NCBI GenBank assembly: GCA_036702975.1
Contig: DATNPX010000045.1
Location: 1-64,000, forward strand
Source of the DNA: DATNPX01 sp036702975
GTDB taxonomy: Bacteria > Cyanobacteriota > Vampirovibrionia > Obscuribacterales > Obscuribacteraceae
Direction of reading: 5' to 3'
Length of the DNA: 64,000 nucleotides
Numbering within the stretch: the stretch's first letter is position 1; each line of letters begins with the position of its first letter. A program made the translations under genes and the position numbers. Under the pieces are notes generated by a model. The model was not told the origin of the DNA. It saw nothing but the letters and a program-made list of their open reading frames with translations, and did no database searches. This document shows, one piece after another, positions 1-7,428 of this stretch.

Positions 1-2
1 CG

Positions 3-50
3 AGTGACCAGCAATATCGCCCGCCGACAAAAGACGAGAAGCTGGTGTAG
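3..50 (+). CDS. Possible 3' end of an upstream gene (partial)
   Basis: The third forward frame is open from the window edge to a TAG at 48-50 and encodes about 15 hydrophilic, charged residues (ending ...KDEKLV). This would suit the tail of a gene that begins outside the window, but it is too short to identify. Another forward frame is also open for longer here, so this is only a suggestion. Confidence 0.15.
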   Translation, partial: SDQQYRPPTKDEKLV

Positions 51-155
51 AATCTCTCGAACGCACTCGATAATGTTCCAGAACCGATGTTTCAGTGCTG
101 TTGAGTAGTCCCTTGCGCCCAACTGTTTGGTCTATTCCGGGGAAGCTAAGCGAAA

Positions 156-896
156 ATGCGCGTCTTGATTATTGACGACGAAGAAGATACAAGAAGTATT
201 TTCAGCATGAGTCTCAATCTCCTCGGAGGCGCTGAGGTCGTCGAGGCAGAGAGCGGTCCCAGAGGCTTGCTTAAAGCTGCTGAAGAGAAGCCTGATGTCA
301 TCGTGCTAGATTTGCTGATGCCCGAAATGGATGGCACGGCAACGTTCTATGGACTAAAGCAAAATCCTGCCACCCGGCACATTCCAGTAATTTTTATGAC
401 AGTGAAAGGAATGTTCTCAGAGTTTGATGCCTTGAAAGCTCTGGGTGCTTTGGCTGTAATTGCCAAACCCTTTGATCCTACGACTTTGACAGAACAGATC
501 AAAAAAATATTGACAGTAAATGGTTACGGCCATGTGGCTGGGAACGGCACTGCTAGTGACGCTAGCGAGCAGACGGCCGAGGTTGACTGCTCGGGCGTTG
601 AGGAGGCAAGGACTCTGCCAATGGCTGATGATCAGCCGTCAATAGAGATTAAAACTGCTGTTGTCGATGCAAAATCGGTTGACTCCGTTCCGTGCGCTGT
701 CGAAGCGGCTTCATCTGAGGTTGGAGTGAAGGCTGCCGATGTCGAGGGCTTAGCACAGAGAAAGAAAGTTCAAGTTAAAACGTATCTGCAATCGGTCGCT
801 TTGCCGATTAAATCGTGGGAACAGCTCGGCAGTGTCAAACCGGTTCCCGTAGCTCAGAGAATTCTGGCTAGAAAAAAAGCGACGAAACTCAGATGA
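156..896 (+). CDS. CheY-like response regulator with a C-terminal extension
   Basis: This 246-residue protein begins with a complete receiver (REC) domain at about 1-122. The acidic pocket is D7-D8, the phospho-acceptor is D52 (LDLLMP), the switch Thr is in FMT and the conserved Lys is in AKPFDP. REC domains accept phosphate from histidine kinases or Hpt proteins. There is no DNA-binding or enzymatic output domain. The remaining 120 residues are Ala/Val/Glu-rich, probably disordered, and end in a basic tail, so output is likely by protein contact. The REC domain closely resembles that of the next gene, suggesting duplication. A Hpt-containing diguanylate cyclase lies two genes downstream and is a plausible partner, although the gaps do not prove an operon. 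Confidence 0.85.
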   Translation: MRVLIIDDEEDTRSIFSMSLNLLGGAEVVEAESGPRGLLKAAEEKPDVIVLDLLMPEMDGTATFYGLKQNPATRHIPVIFMTVKGMFSEFDALKALGALAVIAKPFDPTTLTEQIKKILTVNGYGHVAGNGTASDASEQTAEVDCSGVEEARTLPMADDQPSIEIKTAVVDAKSVDSVPCAVEAASSEVGVKAADVEGLAQRKKVQVKTYLQSVALPIKSWEQLGSVKPVPVAQRILARKKATKLR

Positions 897-952
897 AAAG
901 CGACTGAAACTTATAAGAATTTGGGACAATGTCGATAGGGCGCAAGAAAATG

Positions 953-983
953 TTCAAATATTTGAATCGGCAAGTATTTGAAT
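953..983. promoter_or_regulatory. Palindrome TTCAAATATTTGAA plus an extra half-site
   Basis: Positions 953-966 form a perfect 14-bp palindrome. Its right half, TATTTGAAT (959-967), recurs as a direct repeat at 975-983, 16 bp away. The cluster lies between the two receiver genes, about 140 bp before the second one. It looks like an operator for a dimeric regulator, but no regulator can be assigned. Confidence 0.3.
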
Positions 984-1117
984 GAGATTGATCGTCCTCA
1001 CGGCCGGCTCGCAAGCGTCGGCAGCGGGTATAACGCGTTTAGTAGAAAAATCAGAGAGACTGGCATTCTTAAGCGTGGCGTGTGGGGATTTCCATTTTTG
1101 AATAGTGAGGGACGAAG

Positions 1118-1483
1118 ATGAAAGTGCTCATCATCGATGATGAAGAAGACACGAGATCTATCGCCAGTATGAGTCTTAGCATTCTTGGCGGTTTGAATGT
1201 CGTTGAAGCTGAAAGCGGCAACGAAGGTATTAATGTGGCGATGCAAGAGCGGCCGGATGTCATTTTGCTTGATATGATGATGCCTGTGATGGACGGCTCT
1301 CAGACTCTAGTCGCGCTGCAGAACAATCCGGGAACGCGCCACATTCCAGTAATCTTTTTGACAGCGAAAGCCATGTCTTCGGAAATTGAAAGACTAAAGA
1401 GAATGGGTGCGGTCGGAGTCTTGACCAAGCCATTCGACCCAACTTTGCTGGCCGGTCAGGTCAAGCAGATTTTGGAGGGCTAA
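1118..1483 (+). CDS. Stand-alone CheY-like receiver protein
   Basis: This 121-residue protein is a single REC domain and nothing else. It keeps the acidic pair D7-D8, phospho-acceptor D52 (LLDMMMP), switch Thr in FLT and Lys in TKPFDP. A GAGGG ribosome-binding site lies just upstream of the ATG. Proteins of this type work as diffusible phosphate carriers or allosteric switches. It ends 10 bp before the Hpt-REC-REC-GGDEF gene, so it is probably co-transcribed with it and may exchange phosphate with its Hpt histidine. Over the receiver it closely resembles the N-terminal domain of the preceding gene. Confidence 0.88.
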   Translation: MKVLIIDDEEDTRSIASMSLSILGGLNVVEAESGNEGINVAMQERPDVILLDMMMPVMDGSQTLVALQNNPGTRHIPVIFLTAKAMSSEIERLKRMGAVGVLTKPFDPTLLAGQVKQILEG

Positions 1484-1493
1484 AATCATTAGC

Positions 1494-3134
1494 ATGCAGG
1501 CATGGCAGCAGACGTTCGGCGAACTGAAAGATCAGTACGTCCGTCGTTCGTCTGAGCGGCTGGGCAAAGTATTTGAGATGGTCAGCCTGCTTGCGCAGCG
1601 CCCAAACGACATGGATCTCGTAAATCAGCTATCACGCCAGTTTCACTGGTTGGCTGGTTCGGGCACCATGTACGGTTATCCAGCTGTTTCGCAACTGGGA
1701 GCCGAAGGCGAAGACTATTGCAATTCGTTGATGCGTGATAAATCTTCGCATCCGCAAGCTGATCTCGACAAGCTTAAGCTGATTCTCAACAGACTTTCCG
1801 CCCAGTTTCATACGGAAGGTTCAGCCTCTCCGGAAACCGTAAATCTGGGCAAAGCAAAGCCGCGCGCCGCAGCCGATCAATTTGAAGTTCTCATTCTCGA
1901 TGAAGATATCAACGACCTTGCATCTTTAACTCGCATTTTGAGCGATGAGGGGTTGAAGGTTCGTTCTGCCCGCACTATGGCTGGTGGCTTGGCTGAATTG
2001 GCGACAAGCATGCCTCACGGCATTATCGTTGAGATACCGCTTCCTGATGGTGACGCTTATGAGTTGATTGAAAAAGTTAGACAACTCGAGGGTGGTGAGG
2101 ATCTCGCCATAATTATCGTCAGTAAGCAGACTGGCTTCCTCGACAAAGTTCGGTCAATTCATTGCGGCGCTGATGCAATGTTCGAAAAGCCGATTGATAT
2201 GAAGGCCATGTTGCGTCGATTGCGTTATCTTCTCGATAAGCGCAAGTTGCACGCGCCGCGTATCCTCTCTGTTGAAGACGACCCGGATCAAGCCGCATTT
2301 ATCCGTGCCTTTTTGGAGTCGGCAGGCTATCAAGTTCGCACCTGCACAGATCCGAAAAACTTTGAGTCTTTTCTATCATCATTCAACCCAGATCTTGTCT
2401 TGCTTGATGTAATGTTGCCTGGAATGACAGGCTATGAACTGGCTCGCTATCTGAGACAAGACGAACGCTATGCAACCCTGCCGGTTATCTTCTTAACTAC
2501 GCAAGGCAACATTGAAGCACGTATTGAAGCAGCTCGTTCAGGCGGCGATGACCACCTGGTGAAACCAGTACCTCCGGCACTTTTGCTTTCATCGGTTACA
2601 GCGCGTCTTGAACGTTCTCGTTTCCTCAAGACTCTGTTGCATAGAGACGGCTTGACCAACATGCACAACCACTCATCCTTCATGGACCGTGCATCGACTG
2701 TGGTGGCACAACGCAAACGTCATGCAGGCTTTACCGCTCTAATAATGATTGACGTAGACTATTTCCGCTCCATAAACGAGCGGCATGGATACACAGGCGG
2801 CGACAAAGTTCTAGTGGCTCTGTCGCTACTTTTACAGAAGCGATTGAGACAGTCAGACATAATTGGACGCTATGGTGGCGACGAGTTCGGCATCATCGCA
2901 GAAGGTATCGATGAGGCAGAAGCGTTGTCGCTGGCAACAAGACTGCTTGCCGATTTTGCCGCCATTAGTCATACCACTCAGTCTCATGCCGGCTTTTATG
3001 CAACGAGCAGCGCCGGTGTTGCGCTGTTTGACTCTAAGACGATGGATCTCGATAAGTGGATCAAGAAAACGATGCGCGCCCTCGAAGCTGCTAAGCAAGC
3101 TGGTCGCAATTGTGCGATGACAGTGCCTGACTAA
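1494..3134 (+). CDS. Hpt-REC-REC-GGDEF diguanylate cyclase
   Basis: This 546-residue cytosolic protein has four modules. A Hpt domain (about 1-110) carries the likely phospho-His H51 (QFHWLAGSG). The first receiver (130-250) has E180 where the phospho-Asp should be, but keeps acidic residues 136-138 and K232. The second receiver (255-375) is complete, with D305. The GGDEF domain (380-546) has metal-binding D420, the signature at 461-465 and an RxxD inhibitory site (R452-D455) five residues before it. It should make cyclic-di-GMP from two GTP molecules, with product feedback. The layout resembles PleD-type cyclases with a Hpt added in front. It probably acts with the CheY-like gene immediately upstream, and cyclic-di-GMP could act on the MshEN-containing pilus proteins elsewhere in the window. 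It is convergent with the next gene. Confidence 0.9.
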   Translation: MQAWQQTFGELKDQYVRRSSERLGKVFEMVSLLAQRPNDMDLVNQLSRQFHWLAGSGTMYGYPAVSQLGAEGEDYCNSLMRDKSSHPQADLDKLKLILNRLSAQFHTEGSASPETVNLGKAKPRAAADQFEVLILDEDINDLASLTRILSDEGLKVRSARTMAGGLAELATSMPHGIIVEIPLPDGDAYELIEKVRQLEGGEDLAIIIVSKQTGFLDKVRSIHCGADAMFEKPIDMKAMLRRLRYLLDKRKLHAPRILSVEDDPDQAAFIRAFLESAGYQVRTCTDPKNFESFLSSFNPDLVLLDVMLPGMTGYELARYLRQDERYATLPVIFLTTQGNIEARIEAARSGGDDHLVKPVPPALLLSSVTARLERSRFLKTLLHRDGLTNMHNHSSFMDRASTVVAQRKRHAGFTALIMIDVDYFRSINERHGYTGGDKVLVALSLLLQKRLRQSDIIGRYGGDEFGIIAEGIDEAEALSLATRLLADFAAISHTTQSHAGFYATSSAGVALFDSKTMDLDKWIKKTMRALEAAKQAGRNCAMTVPD

Positions 3135-3135
3135 A

Positions 3136-4011
3136 TCAACATCTTTTTGGCTCGTTTTTGCTTGCCTGCGTGATTATCTGTTCAGCGATAAGCGCAGGAG
3201 ATTCCATCGGAATGAAATGCGTGTGCCCTTCTATGATTTCGTCGGTTCCGTTTGCGAACGCTTTACCAAGATCAAATGCGATCAAGTCTTCGACTTTCTT
3301 GCTTGCGCTGATGGGCGGATGCAAAATCTTGACCGCAGCTGTTACTTTCTTAAGGTCTTCGTAGATACAGGCGCCGTCTGTGTCGGTGGAGTTGTTGTAA
3401 ATCGAGCCTTCAATTGCCGGAGGACATGCAAGTACTAAGGTATCGCTTGTGTCGCTTGGCACTAATGCGTGTTCGCAATAATCTCGCAGTACTTCCCTGT
3501 TCCAGGTGTCAAAAGGCTTTTTGTCGTGATACCGTTCGAATATCTCCGAGGGCGATTGCCAGCGGTTTTTTCGACGTTCGACCGGATGTTCTTTTGTTAC
3601 AGCCATACCATAGTACTTCTGTTGCATGATTATTGGGTCGATCAAAATTAAAGAAGAAAACAAATCAGGCTCAATAGCCGCTGCCAAAGCCACTGAATGT
3701 CCACCCATTGAATGTCCGACCCCGACAGCAAATTTTAGATTGAGAAGATGCGAGATTGCCACCACATCCATGCCGAAATTTCGCCAAATATACGGCGGCT
3801 CTGGTTTGCTGCTTTGCCCGTGCCCTCTCATGTCAAATGCCCAGCAATTAAAATCGGCAAGGTGCGCAACAACCTGATCCCATACGCGAGAATGAAAGCC
3901 TGTAGCATGAATCAACAGAACATTGGGACCGTTGCCTGGCCAGTGATACGTAGCAAAGTTGAGTCCACGCGTTTCGACTGTCTGTAATTCCGGTTGCCTG
4001 GTTCTTCTCAT
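3136..4011 (-). CDS. Alpha/beta-hydrolase family protein
   Basis: This 291-residue soluble enzyme has the usual alpha/beta-hydrolase landmarks. The oxyanion-hole strand is LLIHATGFHSRVW, followed by DMRGHGQSS. The nucleophile elbow GHSMGG places the catalytic Ser at S101, and a C-terminal His is seen in EGHTHFIPME. An acidic residue after strand 6 would complete the triad. The substrate cannot be told from sequence; esterase, lactonase or C-C hydrolase activity are all possible. There is no signal peptide. It is transcribed alone, tail-to-tail with the diguanylate cyclase and divergently from the ketopantoate-reductase gene across a 118-bp gap. Confidence 0.85.
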   Translation of the reverse strand: MRRTRQPELQTVETRGLNFATYHWPGNGPNVLLIHATGFHSRVWDQVVAHLADFNCWAFDMRGHGQSSKPEPPYIWRNFGMDVVAISHLLNLKFAVGVGHSMGGHSVALAAAIEPDLFSSLILIDPIIMQQKYYGMAVTKEHPVERRKNRWQSPSEIFERYHDKKPFDTWNREVLRDYCEHALVPSDTSDTLVLACPPAIEGSIYNNSTDTDGACIYEDLKKVTAAVKILHPPISASKKVEDLIAFDLGKAFANGTDEIIEGHTHFIPMESPALIAEQIITQASKNEPKRC

Positions 4012-4129
4012 TTTTGTTTCCGCTATGGCCGCAGTCTTGGTTTCTCAATATTGGAGCCAATGCCCTACTTGATATGATTAGACAAGCTTATCCGCTCGGC
4101 TGCGAACGAAAAGCTAAGTAGAGGGTATC

Positions 4130-5053
4130 ATGCATATTTTGGTAATGGGCGCCGGCGGAGTAGGTGGTTACTTCGGCGCGGTTTTGGCCAAGGCTGGCTA
4201 TGATGTCACCTTCCTTGCCCGCGGCAGACATTTGACCGCCATGGAATCGAATGGGCTCAAGATTACAAGCACCAAGGGTGACTTTCACCTGCGTTCGGTG
4301 AACGTTGTTGAAAGTCTCGAAAGCGTGGGACAAGTAGATGTCATCATGCTTGCAGTGAAAGCTTGGCAAGTGCAAGAGTGTGTCCGTGGTCTCAATCGCC
4401 TCAAGGCGAACAAGTACATGATTGTTCCTCTGCAAAACGGTGTTGAGTCTTACGATGAAGTTTGCGAAATCGTGGGACGTGAACGTACTCTTGCCGGGTC
4501 AACTAAGATCATCAGTTACCTGGAGCGTCCGGGGCACGTAGTGCATCTTGGTGTGGAGCCAGAGATAACATTCGGCGAATGGGATAACTGTCGTTCCGAG
4601 CGAGTGCAACGATTTGCCGATTGTTTGAAACAGGCTGGTATCAAATATGATGTGCCTGACAGTATTCAGGAAGAACTGTGGAAGAAGTTTTTATTTCTTG
4701 CTCCATGTGCAGGTGTCGGCTCTGTGACACAGATGCCGATCGGTGATATTCGGAGCGTGCCTGAAACTCGTCGGATGCTTTCTGATGCGATGAAAGAGGT
4801 GTATGAGTTGGCCAAGCATCATGGAGTAAGCTTGCCCGAAAGTTTTGTCGATAGATGTATGGCTGGCGTTGAAACAATGCGTCCTGACGCCACTTTTTCT
4901 ATGCAACGAGATTTTGCTGCCAAAAAGCCATCCGAGTTGCATTATTTGAACGGAGCGGTAGTGCGTTTGGCTGAGCCCAAAGGCTTGCCTGTGCCGGTTA
5001 ATTCGTTTATTTATGCCAGTTTGCTGCCTGCGGAAAGGCAGGCAAGGGGTTAA
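4130..5053 (+). CDS. panE: Ketopantoate reductase family protein (2-dehydropantoate 2-reductase)
   Basis: This 307-residue protein starts with a dinucleotide-binding Rossmann motif, GAGGVGGYFG (residues 7-16). It then shows family blocks LAVKAWQ, PLQNGVES and EELWKKFLF, the last holding the likely catalytic Lys. A C-terminal helical domain completes the ApbA/PanE fold. The family reduces 2-dehydropantoate to pantoate with NADPH in pantothenate/CoA synthesis, but some members act on other 2-ketoacids, so the exact substrate is inferred. It heads a forward run with gpsA 30 bp downstream. Its start is supported by family length and by the GAGGG just upstream. Confidence 0.85.
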   Translation: MHILVMGAGGVGGYFGAVLAKAGYDVTFLARGRHLTAMESNGLKITSTKGDFHLRSVNVVESLESVGQVDVIMLAVKAWQVQECVRGLNRLKANKYMIVPLQNGVESYDEVCEIVGRERTLAGSTKIISYLERPGHVVHLGVEPEITFGEWDNCRSERVQRFADCLKQAGIKYDVPDSIQEELWKKFLFLAPCAGVGSVTQMPIGDIRSVPETRRMLSDAMKEVYELAKHHGVSLPESFVDRCMAGVETMRPDATFSMQRDFAAKKPSELHYLNGAVVRLAEPKGLPVPVNSFIYASLLPAERQARG

Positions 5054-5083
5054 AATTGCTGTCTCTGTAGAAAGAAGCAGTGA

Positions 5084-6100
5084 ATGACTGATAAGCCGGT
5101 CAAGATAGCTATTTTGGGCGCGGGAAGTTGGGGCGCGACATTGGCGCGTTTATTCTCGACCAAAACCACTGTTCACATTTATACGCGCGACCCCCAAAAA
5201 GCTCAATACATAAACAGCCGTCATAAAATTGAGAAGCCGATCGCAGTCTCTATTCCTGAGCATGTGCGCGCCTCAAGCGACATGGCAACTGTGCTGTCTG
5301 GCGCGACTATTGCGATTCTTTGCTGTACATCACAATCAATTCGATCGCTTTTGACCGAGGTTGCTGAGCATCTCAATGCTGGTGACAAAGGGGCCTGGCC
5401 AATTCTTGTGAGCGCCGTCAAGGGGTTGGAGTTAGGCACGCACTTGAGAATGTCCCAGGTGGTCGAGCAGGTGTTGCCTGGAAGCAAAATCTGTACACTC
5501 TCCGGTCCAAATTTGGCGGGCGAAGTGCTGCGTGGATTGCCCGCTGCAGCTGTCGTCGCTTGCAAAGATTTGACTATCGCCAGAGAGATTCAATCTGTGC
5601 TCAGCATGACGAAATTCAGGCTCTATACAAATGATGACATCATAGGTGTGGAATTTGGCGGTACCTTGAAAAACGTTATCGCCATCGCCGCTGGTGCGTC
5701 AGACGGTCTGGATCTAGGCAGTAACGCCAAGGCTGCTTTGTTAACTCGAGGCTTAGCTGAAATGACAAGAATGTCGGTTAATTTGGGGGCCAAACCGCTT
5801 ACTCTAGCTGGGTTGGCGGGTATGGGAGACTTACTAGCCACTTGCGCCGGAAGCGCATCGCGAAATTACCGGTTGGGCTGGGAATTCGCGCGGGGAAGGA
5901 GTTTGGACGAAATAACCCAAGAAATTGGCGCTGTCGTTGAGGGCGTGACAACTGCCAGGGCTGTCACGGAACTCGCTGAGCGTTCAGGAATCGATTTGCC
6001 GATTGCTCGTCAAGTCGAAGACGCTCTCAGTGGGAAAACTTCACCAGAACGCGCGATAATGACACTGATGAATCGCCCCCTGGCAAGCGAGTTGGGGTGA
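5084..6100 (+). CDS. gpsA: NAD(P)-dependent glycerol-3-phosphate dehydrogenase
   Basis: This 338-residue protein makes sn-glycerol-3-phosphate from dihydroxyacetone phosphate, supplying the backbone for phospholipids. The N-terminal Rossmann motif is ILGAGSWGATLA. The central region has SAVKGLE and LSGPNLAGEV. The C-terminal domain has the conserved substrate-binding stretch GTLKNVIAIAAGASDGL followed by NAKAALLTRGLAEM, and GMGDLLATC. Length and domain order are normal for GpsA. Its stop overlaps the GTG start of the next gene by four bases, indicating translational coupling with the glycosyltransferase. Confidence 0.95.
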   Translation: MTDKPVKIAILGAGSWGATLARLFSTKTTVHIYTRDPQKAQYINSRHKIEKPIAVSIPEHVRASSDMATVLSGATIAILCCTSQSIRSLLTEVAEHLNAGDKGAWPILVSAVKGLELGTHLRMSQVVEQVLPGSKICTLSGPNLAGEVLRGLPAAAVVACKDLTIAREIQSVLSMTKFRLYTNDDIIGVEFGGTLKNVIAIAAGASDGLDLGSNAKAALLTRGLAEMTRMSVNLGAKPLTLAGLAGMGDLLATCAGSASRNYRLGWEFARGRSLDEITQEIGAVVEGVTTARAVTELAERSGIDLPIARQVEDALSGKTSPERAIMTLMNRPLASELG

Positions 6101-7371
6101 CTGTAAGCGAGGTAAATGTGGCTAAAAGGCTATTGATGCTCTCATGGGAGTATCCGCCCAGAGTGATCGGAGGACTGGCTCGTGTAGTTGCAGCTTTGTC
6201 CAATCATATCGCCGATCAGGACAATGGCTGGGAGGTGCATGTGGTCACTGCAGACCACCCGGGCACGCTGGAGCACTCGATGGATGGCAAAGTGCATGTC
6301 CACCGGGTCAAGACGCAAACAGATACGACTCCAGACTTTTTGACCTGGGTCAACAAACTTAATTTTGGGTTGTTGCAATATGCGATCAAATTGCATCAGG
6401 AACAACCGTTCGACATTATTCACGCGCACGATTGGATGGTGACCGACGCCGCCTGGGTCATGAAATCAGGATTTGGTGTTCCGTTCGTCGCGACGATGCA
6501 CGCCACCGAAGCCGGGCGCATGCACGGCATTCACACCGACATGCAGCACTACATTCATCAACTCGAGTGGCGTCTTACATACGAAGCCTGGAAAGTGATC
6601 GTAAACAGCAAGTCGATGTTCGGCGAGTTGCAGCGTCTTTTCAGTATGCCAGCAGACAAGCTTGTTATTGTGCCTAATGGGACCGATCCCGATCACTTCG
6701 ACTTTCCGTTTGACCCGAATACCATTCGCGGAAATTTTGCTGCGCCGCACGAGCAGATTATTCTTTACGTTGGCCGCATCGTGAATGAAAAAGGTGTGCA
6801 GGTAATGCTCGATGCTGCGCCCTTTGTGTTGTCTGAGTGCCCTGGTGCGAAGTTCTTAATTGTAGGCACCGGCTATTATCTCGAAGATATGCGGGCTAAG
6901 GCTCAAAACATGGGCATTGCATCTCATGTTCGGTTCCTCGGTTACGTCAGCGATGATGATTTGAAGAAGCTTTATAAGATCGCAAATGCCGTTTGTATTC
7001 CAAGCTTGTACGAACCGTTCGGTATAGTGGCCTTGGAAGGAATGGCGGCGGGCGTTCCGGTTGTGACTTCCGATGCTGGTGGACTGACCGATTTCGTAGA
7101 ACATGGAGTGAATGGTATGACTACCTATGCAGGTAATGCAGGTAGTTTGGCCTGGGGCCTATTGGAGGTTTTGCGTAACACTGACTTGGCTGAACGACTG
7201 AAGTCTGATGCCTATGAGAAAGTTCGCAACATCTATAACTGGCGAGTAATCGCAAAGCGTACACTTGATATTTACGAGGAAGTACTGCGCGAGTCGGAAG
7301 CAAACAACAAACGACTCCAGCAGGACAAAACGAAAGCGAAAGCTAAGAGCGTTGAAGTATCAGCGCGGTAG
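6097..7371 (+). CDS. GT4-type glycosyltransferase (glycogen-synthase-like)
   Basis: This 424-residue retaining glycosyltransferase has the GT-B fold. The N-terminal donor/acceptor lobe has SWEYPPRVIGGLARV and HAHDWM. The C-terminal lobe has LYVGRIVNEKGV and the EPFGIVALEGMAAG block, which contains the family's E-x7-E motif. The N-terminus looks like glycogen/starch synthases and related alpha-glucan enzymes, but the donor sugar is not certain. The GTG start at 6097 overlaps the gpsA stop; a second GTG at 6118 is also possible. It precedes the sugar nucleotidyltransferase fusion by 57 bp, so both probably feed one polysaccharide pathway. The C-terminus is Lys-rich. Confidence 0.88.
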   Translation: MTVSEVNVAKRLLMLSWEYPPRVIGGLARVVAALSNHIADQDNGWEVHVVTADHPGTLEHSMDGKVHVHRVKTQTDTTPDFLTWVNKLNFGLLQYAIKLHQEQPFDIIHAHDWMVTDAAWVMKSGFGVPFVATMHATEAGRMHGIHTDMQHYIHQLEWRLTYEAWKVIVNSKSMFGELQRLFSMPADKLVIVPNGTDPDHFDFPFDPNTIRGNFAAPHEQIILYVGRIVNEKGVQVMLDAAPFVLSECPGAKFLIVGTGYYLEDMRAKAQNMGIASHVRFLGYVSDDDLKKLYKIANAVCIPSLYEPFGIVALEGMAAGVPVVTSDAGGLTDFVEHGVNGMTTYAGNAGSLAWGLLEVLRNTDLAERLKSDAYEKVRNIYNWRVIAKRTLDIYEEVLRESEANNKRLQQDKTKAKAKSVEVSAR

Positions 7372-7428
7372 ATTTTGCAAGAAATTGCCCAAGCGTAATC
7401 ATGCACATGAAGCGAAGAGGTAAATGAG

